Assembly: GCA_902589175.1 (NCBI GenBank)
Contig: CACIRX010000002.1
Location: forward strand, 1-64,000
Direction: 5' to 3'
Length of the DNA stretch: 64,000 bases
DNA from: an uncultured Pelagibacteraceae bacterium
Lineage (GTDB): Bacteria; Pseudomonadota; Alphaproteobacteria; Pelagibacterales; AG-422-B15
Below are positions 37,618 to 47,836 of this stretch, in pieces. Each line of letters opens with the position of its first letter. Positions within the stretch are counted from its first letter, which is position 1. A program made the position numbers and the translations under genes. Under the pieces are notes generated by a model. It saw only the letters and a program-made list of their open reading frames with translations, had not been told where the DNA came from and searched no databases.

Positions 37618-38565
37618 ATGGCAAAAGAAAATAATTTTTTAGCAATAGCTTATATTTTAATGGGTATGACTGCATTTGCATTTCAAGATACTGCCGTAAG
37701 ATTATTGGCTGTTGATATATCAATACTTCAGGTCATGTTTGCAAGAAGTGTCATTGCTATTTTTCTTCTTGTTCTATTTTTTTATTTTACAGGCCAAAAA
37801 CTAATTTGGACAACTCATTACCCAAAGTTAACAATCTTTAGAACAATAATGTTTATTTTTGCGTTCGTATTTTATTATATAGGTCTTGCGTACTTGTCTT
37901 TTGCAGTTACAACAGCTCTTTTTTTTACAGCACCATTCTTTATTACTATATTTTCATCTATTTTTCTTAAAGAAAAAGTCGGCATCATTAGATGGCTAAC
38001 AATTATTTATGGTTTTGCAGGTGTAATGCTTATTGTTTCACCAGATTTTGAGACCATTAATATATTCATGGTATTTCCAATACTATGTGCTGCAGGATAT
38101 TCAGGCAGTATGATTATAATAAAATATACATCAAATGAGGATAATGTTTACACACAAACACTTCATGTATACATCGCTACTATAATTTTATGTCCCATTA
38201 TTACCTATTCTGGTTTTTATTTAGATATGGATAATTCTGGAAATGAAATTTTAGAATTTTTATTTAGATACTGGTCCTTCAATGACGCAACAACTCTTTT
38301 GATGTTATTTTTAGTTGGTGTTTGTGTAATTTTTGGTTTTGTATTTATTTTCAACGCATATCGATACGGTAAACCTTATGTTGTTGCACCATTTGAATAT
38401 GTATTTTTAATTTGGGCCGTACTATTGGGATGGTTTATTTGGAGTGAAACTGTTTCATTGAGAACAATAATTGGAATATTAATTATTGTTTCAGCGGGAA
38501 TATTTATTTTGTATAGAGAGAAAATTAAAGAACAAGAAATAACGACAGACCAACCACTAAGATAG
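37618..38565 (+). CDS. EamA-family (DMT) transporter
   Basis: A 315-residue membrane protein with ten predicted helices and two EamA repeats (about 5-140 and 150-300). AFQDTAVRLLAVDISILQVMFARS is the typical first repeat entry (short motif MFARS), and EYVFLIWAVLLGWFIW sits near the end of the second. Likely exports or imports a small metabolite. ATG at 37618 is preferred over the TTG three bases earlier. Confidence 0.88.
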   Translation: MAKENNFLAIAYILMGMTAFAFQDTAVRLLAVDISILQVMFARSVIAIFLLVLFFYFTGQKLIWTTHYPKLTIFRTIMFIFAFVFYYIGLAYLSFAVTTALFFTAPFFITIFSSIFLKEKVGIIRWLTIIYGFAGVMLIVSPDFETINIFMVFPILCAAGYSGSMIIIKYTSNEDNVYTQTLHVYIATIILCPIITYSGFYLDMDNSGNEILEFLFRYWSFNDATTLLMLFLVGVCVIFGFVFIFNAYRYGKPYVVAPFEYVFLIWAVLLGWFIWSETVSLRTIIGILIIVSAGIFILYREKIKEQEITTDQPLR

Positions 38566-38566
38566 C

Positions 38567-39052
38567 TCAGTCTCTAAAATTAATATATTGAAGAGGTAAT
38601 TCTAATTTTAGCTCTTTAATTTTTGATATGGCTTCTTGTAAATTGTCTTTTTTTGCACCACTTATTCTCAGCTCATTTCCTTGAATTTTTGCTTGCACTT
38701 TCAATTTTGATTCTTTGATTAATTTTGTAATTTTTTTACCTACTTCTTGATCAATACCTTCCAATAAATCGTAATTTTGTCTGATTGTATTGCCAGATGC
38801 ACTTTCAGACGCTTTTAGTTTTATTACCTTTGGGTCAACGTTACGTTTTATTAAATTTGAAATTAGAATATCTAATACCTGTTTAGCCTTCATTTCATCT
38901 TCAGATAATAAAATAATCCCTCCTTCAGTTCTCTCTAGCTTTGAAGCAGAACCTTTAAAGTCATATCTCTGTCCAATTTCCTTCATTGAATTAGATATAG
39001 CATTATCAACCTCCTGCATTTCAACTCTGCTCACAACATCGAAACTAGGCAC
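38567..39052 (-). CDS. YajQ family nucleotide-binding protein
   Basis: A 161-residue DUF520 protein. MPSFDVVSRVEMQEVDNAISN, RYDFKGSASKLERTEGG-type strand (RYDFKGS), VQAKIQGNELRISGAKKDNLQ and LELPLQYINFRD are all family hallmarks. Members bind nucleotides, with cyclic-di-GMP binding shown for some. It shares a base with the CoA-transferase stop. Confidence 0.95.
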   Translation of the reverse strand: MPSFDVVSRVEMQEVDNAISNSMKEIGQRYDFKGSASKLERTEGGIILLSEDEMKAKQVLDILISNLIKRNVDPKVIKLKASESASGNTIRQNYDLLEGIDQEVGKKITKLIKESKLKVQAKIQGNELRISGAKKDNLQEAISKIKELKLELPLQYINFRD

Positions 39053-40185
39053 TATAATAGAACTCCTTTATTTTCTAATTCTTTGATTTGTTCCTCAGAA
39101 AAACCAATATCAAGCATTATGCTTTTGTTATCTTGACCAATTTCAGGTGCAGGAGATGGTTTCTCGGATGGTGTAACACTGAAACGTGGTGCTGGTGATG
39201 GTTGACGTACATCGTTAATATTTACAAAATTATTACGCGCCTTCATGTGTTTATGATTAGCTGCCTCTTCGATAGAGAGAACTGGTGAATAACAAACATC
39301 AGACCCTTCAAAGATTTCATCCCATTCAACCCTTGTTTTGGTTTTAAATATTTCAGCTAATTTACTTTTCATATTATCCCACTGATCTAATTGCATTTGA
39401 TTTTTAAATTCATCACCAAGATTTAATTTATCAATTAATAGCTGGTAAAATTGAGGCTCTAAAGAACCTATTGAGACGTGCATGCTGTCTTTTGTCTCAT
39501 AGACTTGATAAAAGGGCGCGCCACCATCAAATAAATTATTACCTCTATTATTTACATTCCATACTCCTGACTGAGATAAACTATGAAATATTGACGTAAG
39601 AACCGAAACTCCATCAATCATAGCTGCATCAACTACTTGTCCTTTACCCGTTCTATTCGCTGACAGTAAAGCTGCGCATACACCAAATGCAAGAAACATA
39701 GTGCCTCCTCCATAATCACCAATTAAATTGAGTGGTATTGATGGTTTATTTTCGCCCCATATTGAATATAGAGCACCTGCTAATGCGATATAATTAATAT
39801 CGTGACCAGCTGCCTGTGCTAGAGGACCATTTTGACCCCAACCAGTAATTCTTCCATAAACTAACTTTTCATTTTGTTTTAAACATTCTTCAGGTCCAAT
39901 CCCTAGTTTTTCAGTTACCCCGGGTCGATAACCTTCTATTAGCGCGTCTGCATTTTTAATTAATTTAAATAAAACCTCTTTAGACTCAGGATCCTTTAAA
40001 TTTAAACAAATAGATTTCTTACTTCTTCCTGTAATATCAAATTTTGGTTGTTGACTCGGCATAACGGTATTTTTTCTATCAACACGAATAACTTCAGCGC
40101 CAAGATCGGCAAACAACATTCCACATAATGGCCCTGGCCCAATCCCTGACAATTCGATTATCTTATATCCAGATAGAACACCCAT
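39052..40185 (-). CDS. CaiB/BaiF family CoA-transferase (alpha-methylacyl-CoA racemase type)
   Basis: A 377-residue type III CoA enzyme. IIELSGIGPGPLCGMLFADLGAEVIRVDR (short motif GIGPGPLCGMLFADLGAEVI), KSICLNLKDPE, LIEGYRPGVTEKLGIGPEE, GRITGWGQNGPLAQAAGHDINYIALAG with the catalytic Asp in GHDINY. The GHDINY and G-ALYSIWG pattern is closer to alpha-methylacyl-CoA racemase than to carnitine CoA-transferase. Confidence 0.9.
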   Translation of the reverse strand: MGVLSGYKIIELSGIGPGPLCGMLFADLGAEVIRVDRKNTVMPSQQPKFDITGRSKKSICLNLKDPESKEVLFKLIKNADALIEGYRPGVTEKLGIGPEECLKQNEKLVYGRITGWGQNGPLAQAAGHDINYIALAGALYSIWGENKPSIPLNLIGDYGGGTMFLAFGVCAALLSANRTGKGQVVDAAMIDGVSVLTSIFHSLSQSGVWNVNNRGNNLFDGGAPFYQVYETKDSMHVSIGSLEPQFYQLLIDKLNLGDEFKNQMQLDQWDNMKSKLAEIFKTKTRVEWDEIFEGSDVCYSPVLSIEEAANHKHMKARNNFVNINDVRQPSPAPRFSVTPSEKPSPAPEIGQDNKSIMLDIGFSEEQIKELENKGVLL

Positions 40186-40193
40186 GTTCTCTA

Positions 40194-42560
40194 CTATAAT
40201 GCCTGCAATTCCTTTGCAAAAGAAAAAGCTTTATATATTCGATCTTTATTTGATGTTTTTTGGTAATTATACACCAATGTCTGGTCTGATCTTAATTTTA
40301 AGTCATATTTATATTGAGACATAAATTCAACCAATTGGTCTGTTTTTTCAAAATGATTATTTTTAAATTTTATAGTTAAACCTTTATTTCCAATATCAAA
40401 TTTTTCTATTTTCAACTGTTTACACATAATTCTAAGTTCAGTGATGTTATACAAATGCTCAACCTCTTTAGGGGCTTCACCAAATCTCTCGCTCATTTCT
40501 TCCTTAATTTTGCTTAATTCCTCACTTGAACTTAAGTAAGCAAGTTGCCGGTAATAAAAAAGTCTAGTGTTTAAATTTGGCATATATTTTTCAGGTATTA
40601 AGACGCTTAAACCAAGATTTATTTGTGGAGACCACTCATTATCTACTGTCGATGTATCTGATTTTAATTCCAATATCTTATCTTTTAGCAATTTATGATA
40701 AAGTTCGAGACCAACTTCTCTGATATGTCCGGATTGAGCATCCCCTATAATGTTTCCTGATCCTCTCATATCTAAATCATGGCTTGAAAGATTAAAACTT
40801 GAGCCTCTAGAGTTAAATTTTTTAAGAAGCATAAGTCTTTTATAGGCATTTTCAGTTATTCCATTGATGTCTTTAACTGTATAAAAACAAAATGCTTCGA
40901 TATTAGATCTGCCAATACGCCCTCTTAACTGATAAAGTTGGGATAATCCAAATTTATCAGAATTATGAATGATCATTGTGTTAGTTTTCTGCAAATCCAG
41001 ACCAGACTCGACAATTGTGGTACACAGTAATAATTGAAATTCATTATTATAAAAATCAATCATTGTATTTTTCAGGTTTTTGGACGGCATTTGACCGTGG
41101 GCAATTTGATACTTTACATTTGGAAGTTTACTTTTTAAAAAATCCTCGACTTCTTTTAATTCGTTAATTCTTGGACAGACATAATACACCTGGCCATTAC
41201 GACTTAATTCATATTCAATTGCAGAGATTATTTTTTCATCATTAAAATCAATAACTTCAGTATTTATATTTTGCCTGTTTAATGGTGCTGTAGAAATAAT
41301 TGACAAATCCCTAAGACCTACTAGTGACATTTGTAATGTGCGTGGTATTGGTGTGGCTGTTAAAGCTAGCACATGCACATTTGAACGTAATGACTTAATT
41401 TTTTCTTTTTGAGAAACTCCAAAGTGCTGCTCTTCATCAATAATAAGCATACCTAATTTTTTAAATTTAATTTTACTGTTAAGAAGCGCATGTGTTCCAA
41501 CAACTACATCACTTTCTCCACTATTGATTCTTTCAATAATTCTATTGTTTTCAGAAGTTGAGTTTAATCTTGAGATTAGATCGACTTTCAATGGAAAGTT
41601 TTTGAATCTTTTTTTAAAATTTTCATAGTGTTGACTGCATAGTAGTGTTGTTGGAACAATAAATGCCACTTGAGCACCGCTCATAGCTACATTGAACGCT
41701 CCTCTTAATGCAACTTCTGTCTTACCAAAGCCAACATCGCCGCAAATTAAACGGTCCATTGGAAGCCCGCTGTTTAGATCAAACAGTAATTCTGATGTCA
41801 CGTTTGCTTGGTCTTCGGTATCCTGAAATTCAAATTCATTTATAAAATTTGAATAATAAGGTTCTTGAACGGTATATTTTGTCGCTTCTTTTAGAGATCT
41901 TTCTGCTGCAACTTTTATTAAATCTTCAGCAATTTCATTTATTTTATTTTTTGCACTGGCTTTTCTAAATTGCCAATTTGAACTTCCCAGTTTATCAATT
42001 TGTGCAAATTCACTATTCCCACCGTACTTTGACAAAAGTTCAATATTCTCAACAGGTACATAAAGTTTATCATTATTGAAATATGTTATTTCAATGCAAT
42101 CATGATCGTTTTCTAGTACAGTAACATTTTTTAACCCATTAAATTTTCCTATTCCATGATCAACATGAACAATTAGATCATCTTGTTCAAAAGTACTGAG
42201 ATCAGTTAAAAAAGTATCTGCTTTGATTGTGCGTTTGCTTTGATTGAAAGAGAACTCATTAAAAGGTTTAATAATGAGTCTGAACAGACTTTGTATCGAT
42301 TTTTGATTTTTAGGATTAAATTCTTCAAATTTTTCGATCTCATCACCAAATATGTTAATACGAACTGGATTCTTGAAGTCTGTTGGAAAAATATCAATAA
42401 CATCTCCTTTAACAGAGAATTCGCCATTTTCACGAATTGAACTTACGCGAGCATAACCATTGGCGGATAAATAGTTAATTGTTCTTTCATAATCAAATTT
42501 TTCATCGATGTTGATGTTTAAGTTCTCATTAATTTGAGTCTTTAAGCGCAGTTTCGTCAT
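40194..42560 (-). CDS. mfd: Transcription-repair coupling factor Mfd, shortened form
   Basis: Translocase that removes stalled RNA polymerase. Here 788 residues against about 1,150 in typical Mfd. A D1b-like fragment (about 35-100: GYARVSSIRENGEFSVKGD) is followed directly by the RNA-polymerase-interacting domain (from about 126, DLIVHVDHGIGKFNGL), RecG-like motor (Walker A GDVGFGKT at 274, IIDEEQHFGV, TATPIPRTL, QLRGRIGRS) and the TRCF C-terminal domain. The N-terminal D1a and the UvrA-binding D2 and D3 parts are absent. The start overlaps the sdhE stop by ATGA, so the shortness is not a missed start. Confidence 0.9.
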   Translation of the reverse strand: MTKLRLKTQINENLNINIDEKFDYERTINYLSANGYARVSSIRENGEFSVKGDVIDIFPTDFKNPVRINIFGDEIEKFEEFNPKNQKSIQSLFRLIIKPFNEFSFNQSKRTIKADTFLTDLSTFEQDDLIVHVDHGIGKFNGLKNVTVLENDHDCIEITYFNNDKLYVPVENIELLSKYGGNSEFAQIDKLGSSNWQFRKASAKNKINEIAEDLIKVAAERSLKEATKYTVQEPYYSNFINEFEFQDTEDQANVTSELLFDLNSGLPMDRLICGDVGFGKTEVALRGAFNVAMSGAQVAFIVPTTLLCSQHYENFKKRFKNFPLKVDLISRLNSTSENNRIIERINSGESDVVVGTHALLNSKIKFKKLGMLIIDEEQHFGVSQKEKIKSLRSNVHVLALTATPIPRTLQMSLVGLRDLSIISTAPLNRQNINTEVIDFNDEKIISAIEYELSRNGQVYYVCPRINELKEVEDFLKSKLPNVKYQIAHGQMPSKNLKNTMIDFYNNEFQLLLCTTIVESGLDLQKTNTMIIHNSDKFGLSQLYQLRGRIGRSNIEAFCFYTVKDINGITENAYKRLMLLKKFNSRGSSFNLSSHDLDMRGSGNIIGDAQSGHIREVGLELYHKLLKDKILELKSDTSTVDNEWSPQINLGLSVLIPEKYMPNLNTRLFYYRQLAYLSSSEELSKIKEEMSERFGEAPKEVEHLYNITELRIMCKQLKIEKFDIGNKGLTIKFKNNHFEKTDQLVEFMSQYKYDLKLRSDQTLVYNYQKTSNKDRIYKAFSFAKELQAL

Positions 42561-42820
42561 TTTTTAAGCATCGTAAAATCTTTGAGTAATTGCATGACAC
42601 GATTGTCAATTTCTATTGGAATAGTGACCTTATCTAGCGCATATCGATATATGTCATTATCATCAAGTTCTAATATAGCCTCTAACATTTGAAGTTCCCC
42701 TTCATTAAATAATTTGATATATTTCTCAACAAAAGATCCCAGGAGAATATCCATTTCCTTTGACCCCCGATGAGAGGATTTGAACTGAAGCTTTTTTTGA
42801 AGTGTACGTAAATCGTTCAT
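42557..42820 (-). CDS. sdhE: FAD assembly factor SdhE
   Basis: An 87-residue protein that helps flavinylate succinate dehydrogenase. The RGxxE motif is present in SSHRGSKEMDILLGSF, followed by the Tyr/Leu helical pattern of the SdhE/CptB fold. It lies between recG and mfd, its standard alphaproteobacterial place. Confidence 0.93.
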   Translation of the reverse strand: MNDLRTLQKKLQFKSSHRGSKEMDILLGSFVEKYIKLFNEGELQMLEAILELDDNDIYRYALDKVTIPIEIDNRVMQLLKDFTMLKK

Positions 42821-42853
42821 ATTTTTTTTATCGATCTTTGATACAATACATAT

Positions 42854-44911
42854 ATGAGGCCAAAGATCTTATACAAGCTTTTTTCAAACATAATGACGAT
42901 AAAAGGGATTGGACCAAAGAATGCTAAAATAATTGAGAGATTATGCGGTAAATATATAGTTGATTTATTATTTCATAAACCAGCCGCATATATTGACAGA
43001 AGAAACAGTCCTAAGATTGTTGATTTGGAAGAAGGAAGTATTGCAACTGTTGTTGTTAAAATTGATAGTCACACACCGGCTTTCAATAGAAGAATGCCAT
43101 ATCGAGTAAATGTCTCCGATGACAGCGGACAAATGTCAGTCGTCTATTTTAATCTGCGAGGTCCATACATAAAAAAAATCTTACCGATCGGCGGCACTAG
43201 AGTTATTAGTGGTAAAATTGAAAAATTTAACGAATTATATCAAATTACACACCCACACCATGTAGTTGATATTAAAAACTTAGATTCAGTTAAAAAGATT
43301 GAGTGTGTATACCCATTAACTGCAGGTATGACATCTAAAATTATCCAAAAATCAATTAATTCTGCTTTAAGCATGGTTGATGAATTACCTGAATGGATAC
43401 CTGCGAAAGTTTTAGAAAGAAACAAATGGCCATCATGGAAAGACTCTATTTATCAAATGCATAACCCGAAAGATGTGAAGGAAAGTGATGATAATAAATA
43501 TATAGAACGACTAGTTTTTGATGAGTTGTTCTCTCAGCAGTTAACAATAAGATTAATTAAAAACAAAATTAGTCATAAAAATGGAATTTCACTTCCTAAA
43601 AAAAATAAATTGTCAAAGCAATTAAGAGATCAATTGAAATTTCAACTGACTGGTGATCAAGAAACAACTATTGAAGAAATTTCAAACGATCAAGAAGGAT
43701 CAAGTAAAATGTTAAGACTTTTACAAGGTGATGTTGGTAGTGGTAAAACGATTGTTGCATTATTTGCAATGATTCAATGCATTGAAAATAATAAAAGATC
43801 AGTTTTAATGGCACCAACTGAAATTCTTGCTGAGCAGCATTTTAATACAATCAAAGAATTTATTAATAATTTAAATCTAACATGCTCCCTAATCACATCT
43901 TCAAATAAAAACAATCACAATTTTGAAGCTGATATTATTATTGGAACACATGCATTATTTCAGAAGAAAGTTACTTTTGAAAATATAGGCTTGGTCGTCA
44001 TTGATGAACAGCATAAGTTTGGAGTACACCAAAGGATTTTATTAAATGAAAAAGCAGGAAATAGTTGTGACATTTTATTGATGACCGCTACTCCTATACC
44101 TCGAACAATGGAATTGGCAGCATATGGAGATATGGATATATCTAAAATTTCTGAAAAACCTAAAAACAGAAAGGAAATAATTACCAAATCAATCAACATT
44201 AATAAAATTGACAAACTAAAAGAAAGCCTTACAAAAATATTAGATAAGAAACAAAAGATTTATTGGGTATGCCCTTTAATTGATGTATCTGAAAAGCTTC
44301 AGTTGCAATCAGTCAATTCAAGGGTCAATGACTTAAAAAAATATTACTCATCAAACAGTATTGGTTTAGTTCACGGTCAAATGTCTCAAGATGAAAAAAA
44401 TGATGTCATGTCAAAGTTTAAAGATAATAAAATAGATATTTTAGTCGCAACTTCAGTAATAGAAGTAGGAATAGACGACCCTGATGCAACTGTAATGATT
44501 ATTGAGAATTCTGAGAGGTATGGCCTATCACAACTTCATCAACTTCGAGGAAGAGTTGGCAGAGGAAATGCACAGTCAACATGCATATTACTTTTCGAGG
44601 GGCCACTCACCGATAATGCTAAACGAAGATTAAAAGTGATGAAGGAAACAAACGATGGTTTCTTAATCGCCGAAGAAGACCTTGATATTCGAGGTGCTGG
44701 GGAAATATTAGGCTCAAAACAAAGTGGTATTCCAAATTTTAGATTATCAAATCTAGACAAACATAAACATATACTCGAGGAAGCGAGAGGTGTTGCCATG
44801 GATATCGTTAAAGACGATCCGGATTTGAAAAAATCTGCAGGCAAAGCACAAAGGACACTTTTGCATCTATTTAGAAATCAAGTTGCAATCGATTATTTAA
44901 AAACTGGCTAA
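42854..44911 (+). CDS. recG: ATP-dependent DNA helicase RecG
   Basis: Remodels stalled replication forks. It has 685 residues with an N-terminal wedge/OB domain (VVVKIDSHTPA, YFNLRGPYIKKIL), then the helicase core: Walker A GDVGSGKTIVAL, MAPTEILAEQH, VVIDEQHKFGVHQR, LLMTATPIPRTM, VATSVIEVGIDDP, QLHQLRGRVGRG and a C-terminal RGAGEILGSKQSG. Divergent from sdhE. Confidence 0.97.
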   Translation: MRPKILYKLFSNIMTIKGIGPKNAKIIERLCGKYIVDLLFHKPAAYIDRRNSPKIVDLEEGSIATVVVKIDSHTPAFNRRMPYRVNVSDDSGQMSVVYFNLRGPYIKKILPIGGTRVISGKIEKFNELYQITHPHHVVDIKNLDSVKKIECVYPLTAGMTSKIIQKSINSALSMVDELPEWIPAKVLERNKWPSWKDSIYQMHNPKDVKESDDNKYIERLVFDELFSQQLTIRLIKNKISHKNGISLPKKNKLSKQLRDQLKFQLTGDQETTIEEISNDQEGSSKMLRLLQGDVGSGKTIVALFAMIQCIENNKRSVLMAPTEILAEQHFNTIKEFINNLNLTCSLITSSNKNNHNFEADIIIGTHALFQKKVTFENIGLVVIDEQHKFGVHQRILLNEKAGNSCDILLMTATPIPRTMELAAYGDMDISKISEKPKNRKEIITKSININKIDKLKESLTKILDKKQKIYWVCPLIDVSEKLQLQSVNSRVNDLKKYYSSNSIGLVHGQMSQDEKNDVMSKFKDNKIDILVATSVIEVGIDDPDATVMIIENSERYGLSQLHQLRGRVGRGNAQSTCILLFEGPLTDNAKRRLKVMKETNDGFLIAEEDLDIRGAGEILGSKQSGIPNFRLSNLDKHKHILEEARGVAMDIVKDDPDLKKSAGKAQRTLLHLFRNQVAIDYLKTG

Positions 44912-45550
44912 TTATTTTCTTGGTGGTACCACCATGCCTGCTGATACAACCAATTTAATCGCATCTTCAACAGACATATCGAGCTCAACGATATCATCTT
45001 TAGGTATGAAGAGTAAAAAACCTGAGGTAGGATTTGGTGTGGTTGGAACAAATACATTGACCATTTCTATTTTCTGTCTTTCCTTAATTTCACCTTTTGT
45101 CTCACCTGTCATAAAGCCAATTGCATATATATCTTTTCTTGGATACTCGATGAGAACAACTTTTTGATATGCTGAATCAGTATTTGAGAATGTCTCAGTA
45201 ATCTGTTTGATAGCTTTATAGACATTACCCGCTAATGGAATACGTGTGATAAGATTATCAAAATAACCAAGAATGGCTTTTCCAAATAAGGTTGAAAATA
45301 TTAGACCAATTAAAATAAAAGATAGAAATGCTATAATTAATTCAAGGCCAGGAATTTTATAGCCTATGATCTCAGGTAGCAGCCCATTTGGGTTAAATCT
45401 GTCTGGAACCAGACCAGCAATAAATTCGACAATAAATATTGTAATGTAAATCGTCGCTCCAATTGGCGCCGATATTAAAAGACCTGTAAAAAAGTACCTT
45501 TTAATAAAATTAATGACTGGGTTTCCTTTTTTCTTATTTGCATCTGCCAT
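44912..45550 (-). CDS. DUF502 family membrane protein
   Basis: A 212-residue protein with two membrane helices (about 14-36 and 58-80); RYFFTGLLISAPIGATIYIT, RIPLAGNVYKAIKQI, VVLIEYPRKDIYAIGFMTG and TTPNPTSGFLLFIPKDD match DUF502. It normally follows recG in alphaproteobacteria. The role is unknown, perhaps in envelope stability. Confidence 0.92.
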   Translation of the reverse strand: MADANKKKGNPVINFIKRYFFTGLLISAPIGATIYITIFIVEFIAGLVPDRFNPNGLLPEIIGYKIPGLELIIAFLSFILIGLIFSTLFGKAILGYFDNLITRIPLAGNVYKAIKQITETFSNTDSAYQKVVLIEYPRKDIYAIGFMTGETKGEIKERQKIEMVNVFVPTTPNPTSGFLLFIPKDDIVELDMSVEDAIKLVVSAGMVVPPRK

Positions 45551-45624
45551 AGGTTTTAAATAGACTGAATCATTAAAAAAATTTTTAAGAGATTATCATA
45601 TTTTTGAGGTTAATATAATCAATA

Positions 45625-47127
45625 ATGGCTATTTTCAAAGAATATACAAATTATGATGGTTTGGGCATAGCTGAATTAATTAGAAATAAAGAAATATCCC
45701 CTATTGATCCTCTTGATAGCGCCATTGATCTAATTGAAAAACTGAACCCTAAATTAAATGCAGTGCATCGTACAATGTATCACTATGCATTCGAGTCAAT
45801 AAATAGAAACAAAGAACTAAATGGAACTTTTATTGGGGTTCCATTTCTTATGAAAGATATGGATAGTTCTTTAGCTAACTATCACATGATGCAAGGCAGT
45901 AAGTATTTAAAAAACACTAAAATGCCTTACGACAATCACCTCACAAGACAATTTAGAGAAACTGGTGCTGTTATATGTGGAAAATCTGCAACACCTGAAT
46001 ACGGTCTAATGGTTACAACTGAGCCAACTGAATTTGGCCCAACAAGAAATCCTTGGGATACAAATAGAACGACAGGTGGTTCAAGTGGTGGTGCAGCTTC
46101 AGCGGTTTCAAGCCGCATAGTTCCTATTGCACATGCAAGTGATGGTGGCGGATCAATTCGAATTCCCGCTGCATCATGTGGTCTGGTTGGATTAAAGCCT
46201 AATAGAGCAAGAACATCATTTGCACCTTCTCACGGTGATAAATGGGGTGGTCTTACCCACTCCGGTATTGTTTCTCGAACAGTCAGAGACACAGCTCATA
46301 TGTATGATTGTTTGTTTGGAAATGTTGTGGGTGATCCTTATGGCATTCCATACAAAAAAGGTTCTCTAGTTGAAGCCTTGAGTAAAAAAAATAAACTTAA
46401 GATTGGATTTAATCTTAAAAGTCCTGTTGGAATTGAACCCTCCTCTGATGCAATTGAAGCAATTAAATTCAATGCTAAATTGTGTGAAGACTTAGGTCAT
46501 GATGTTGAGGAAATGAATTTCAGTTATGACGGACTGCTCGCTGCAAGAGCATTTACAATAACTATATCGTCTCATGTAACCCAGATGTTTAATGAATTGA
46601 AAGATGTTGTTGGAAGAGGATTTAAGAAAAATGAAGTTGAAACGGCAACAAGACTATTTCATTATTTGGGAAAAAGTTTCAGAGCGAGTGACTACACTTG
46701 GGCACGATATACTATGCAAAAGATTGCTCGATCAGTAATGGAAGAAACTGATAAGTACGATGTAGTCTTAACTCCAATTATTTCTCAAAAACCTCCTCAT
46801 ATAGGTGAAATTAGACCAAACAACCAAGCAAGAATTATAAGTGAAATCATTATGACTTTAAAATTGGGTTGGGTATTTCGTATTCAATCAATAAGAGACT
46901 CAATTCTTAATAATTTAGCGCCTGAGAGTTTATGGTACTCGCCTGATGCAATGCTTCAAAACATTACTGGCCAGCCATCAATTTCATTACCAACATATTG
47001 GACTAGTGATAATCTACCTTTGGGCGTACAATTTGCATCAAGATATGCGGATGAAGAAACATTGATTTCTCTGGCTGCTCAATTAGAAGAAGCATCACCG
47101 TGGATAGATAAAGTACCCAAAGTATAA
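45625..47127 (+). CDS. Amidase (amidase signature family)
   Basis: A 500-residue amidohydrolase. The Ser-cisSer-Lys triad is visible: Lys in PFLMKDMD, Gly/Ser-rich TTGGSSGGAASAVSSR and the nucleophile in ASDGGGSIRIPAASCGLVGLKP. C-terminal NITGQPSISLPTYW and PLGVQFASRYADEETL are typical. It is not a GatA (no gatBC nearby). Substrate unknown. Confidence 0.92.
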   Translation: MAIFKEYTNYDGLGIAELIRNKEISPIDPLDSAIDLIEKLNPKLNAVHRTMYHYAFESINRNKELNGTFIGVPFLMKDMDSSLANYHMMQGSKYLKNTKMPYDNHLTRQFRETGAVICGKSATPEYGLMVTTEPTEFGPTRNPWDTNRTTGGSSGGAASAVSSRIVPIAHASDGGGSIRIPAASCGLVGLKPNRARTSFAPSHGDKWGGLTHSGIVSRTVRDTAHMYDCLFGNVVGDPYGIPYKKGSLVEALSKKNKLKIGFNLKSPVGIEPSSDAIEAIKFNAKLCEDLGHDVEEMNFSYDGLLAARAFTITISSHVTQMFNELKDVVGRGFKKNEVETATRLFHYLGKSFRASDYTWARYTMQKIARSVMEETDKYDVVLTPIISQKPPHIGEIRPNNQARIISEIIMTLKLGWVFRIQSIRDSILNNLAPESLWYSPDAMLQNITGQPSISLPTYWTSDNLPLGVQFASRYADEETLISLAAQLEEASPWIDKVPKV

Positions 47128-47128
47128 T

Positions 47129-47833
47129 TTAGCTCAGCTGCTTTAGTTTTTGAAATCCAAATGTAAACATAAACATTGAGACAAGCATGGCGATCACAAT
47201 AAGTTTTTGCAAGATTACATTGAGCCTAAGTATGTCCATTGAAACAAATCTAACGAAGTTTTCTCGATCATTTACTGGATCAATTTGGGGCATATCTCCC
47301 ATAAAAACGATATAAGCAACAACACTAGCAAGCAGTAAAAAAGCACCAATTGTATATATGTTACTTGCTTTACTAAAATAAAAAGCAAGCATCAGAAATA
47401 ATACACCTGGTAAAGTCAGTCGAAAAGCAGTGAAAACGGCAAATACGTGTGCATTAAAATATAAATCGCCAGGAGTTAAACCAACCATTGCATAAAAAAT
47501 TGTTGATAGAAATATACAAATTGCACCCAACCAAGCAAAAATATAAGCCTTTCTATTTTCTTTAAAAAAGAATGGCATAAATAGAAATCCAAAACCTTGG
47601 GCAACAAATAAAAACATTGCGCTGTTAAAGAAAAAAGCAGATAGAAAATTAATATCGTCAGAAAAAGTTTTATAGAAGCCCAATTCACTAAAAAAATTTC
47701 TTGTAAAATCGTAGCCAACTTGCGTGCTATCGAGATGATTTCCACCCGGAAAAAGTATAATTGCCACAAGATTCGCTAATATAAAATAAACAATTACAAA
47801 TCGAGGAATATGAACTGCCCAAAAAGTATTCAT
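47129..47833 (-). CDS. DUF998-like membrane protein
   Basis: A 234-residue protein with about six membrane helices. FPGGNHLDSTQVGYDFTRNFFSELG-type region between helices 1 and 2 (NFFSELG) and VGLTPGDLYFNAH-like loop (GLTPGD) resemble DUF998 proteins. Identification is by pattern and is moderate. Function unknown. Confidence 0.6.
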   Translation of the reverse strand: MNTFWAVHIPRFVIVYFILANLVAIILFPGGNHLDSTQVGYDFTRNFFSELGFYKTFSDDINFLSAFFFNSAMFLFVAQGFGFLFMPFFFKENRKAYIFAWLGAICIFLSTIFYAMVGLTPGDLYFNAHVFAVFTAFRLTLPGVLFLMLAFYFSKASNIYTIGAFLLLASVVAYIVFMGDMPQIDPVNDRENFVRFVSMDILRLNVILQKLIVIAMLVSMFMFTFGFQKLKQLS

Positions 47834-47836
47834 AAT

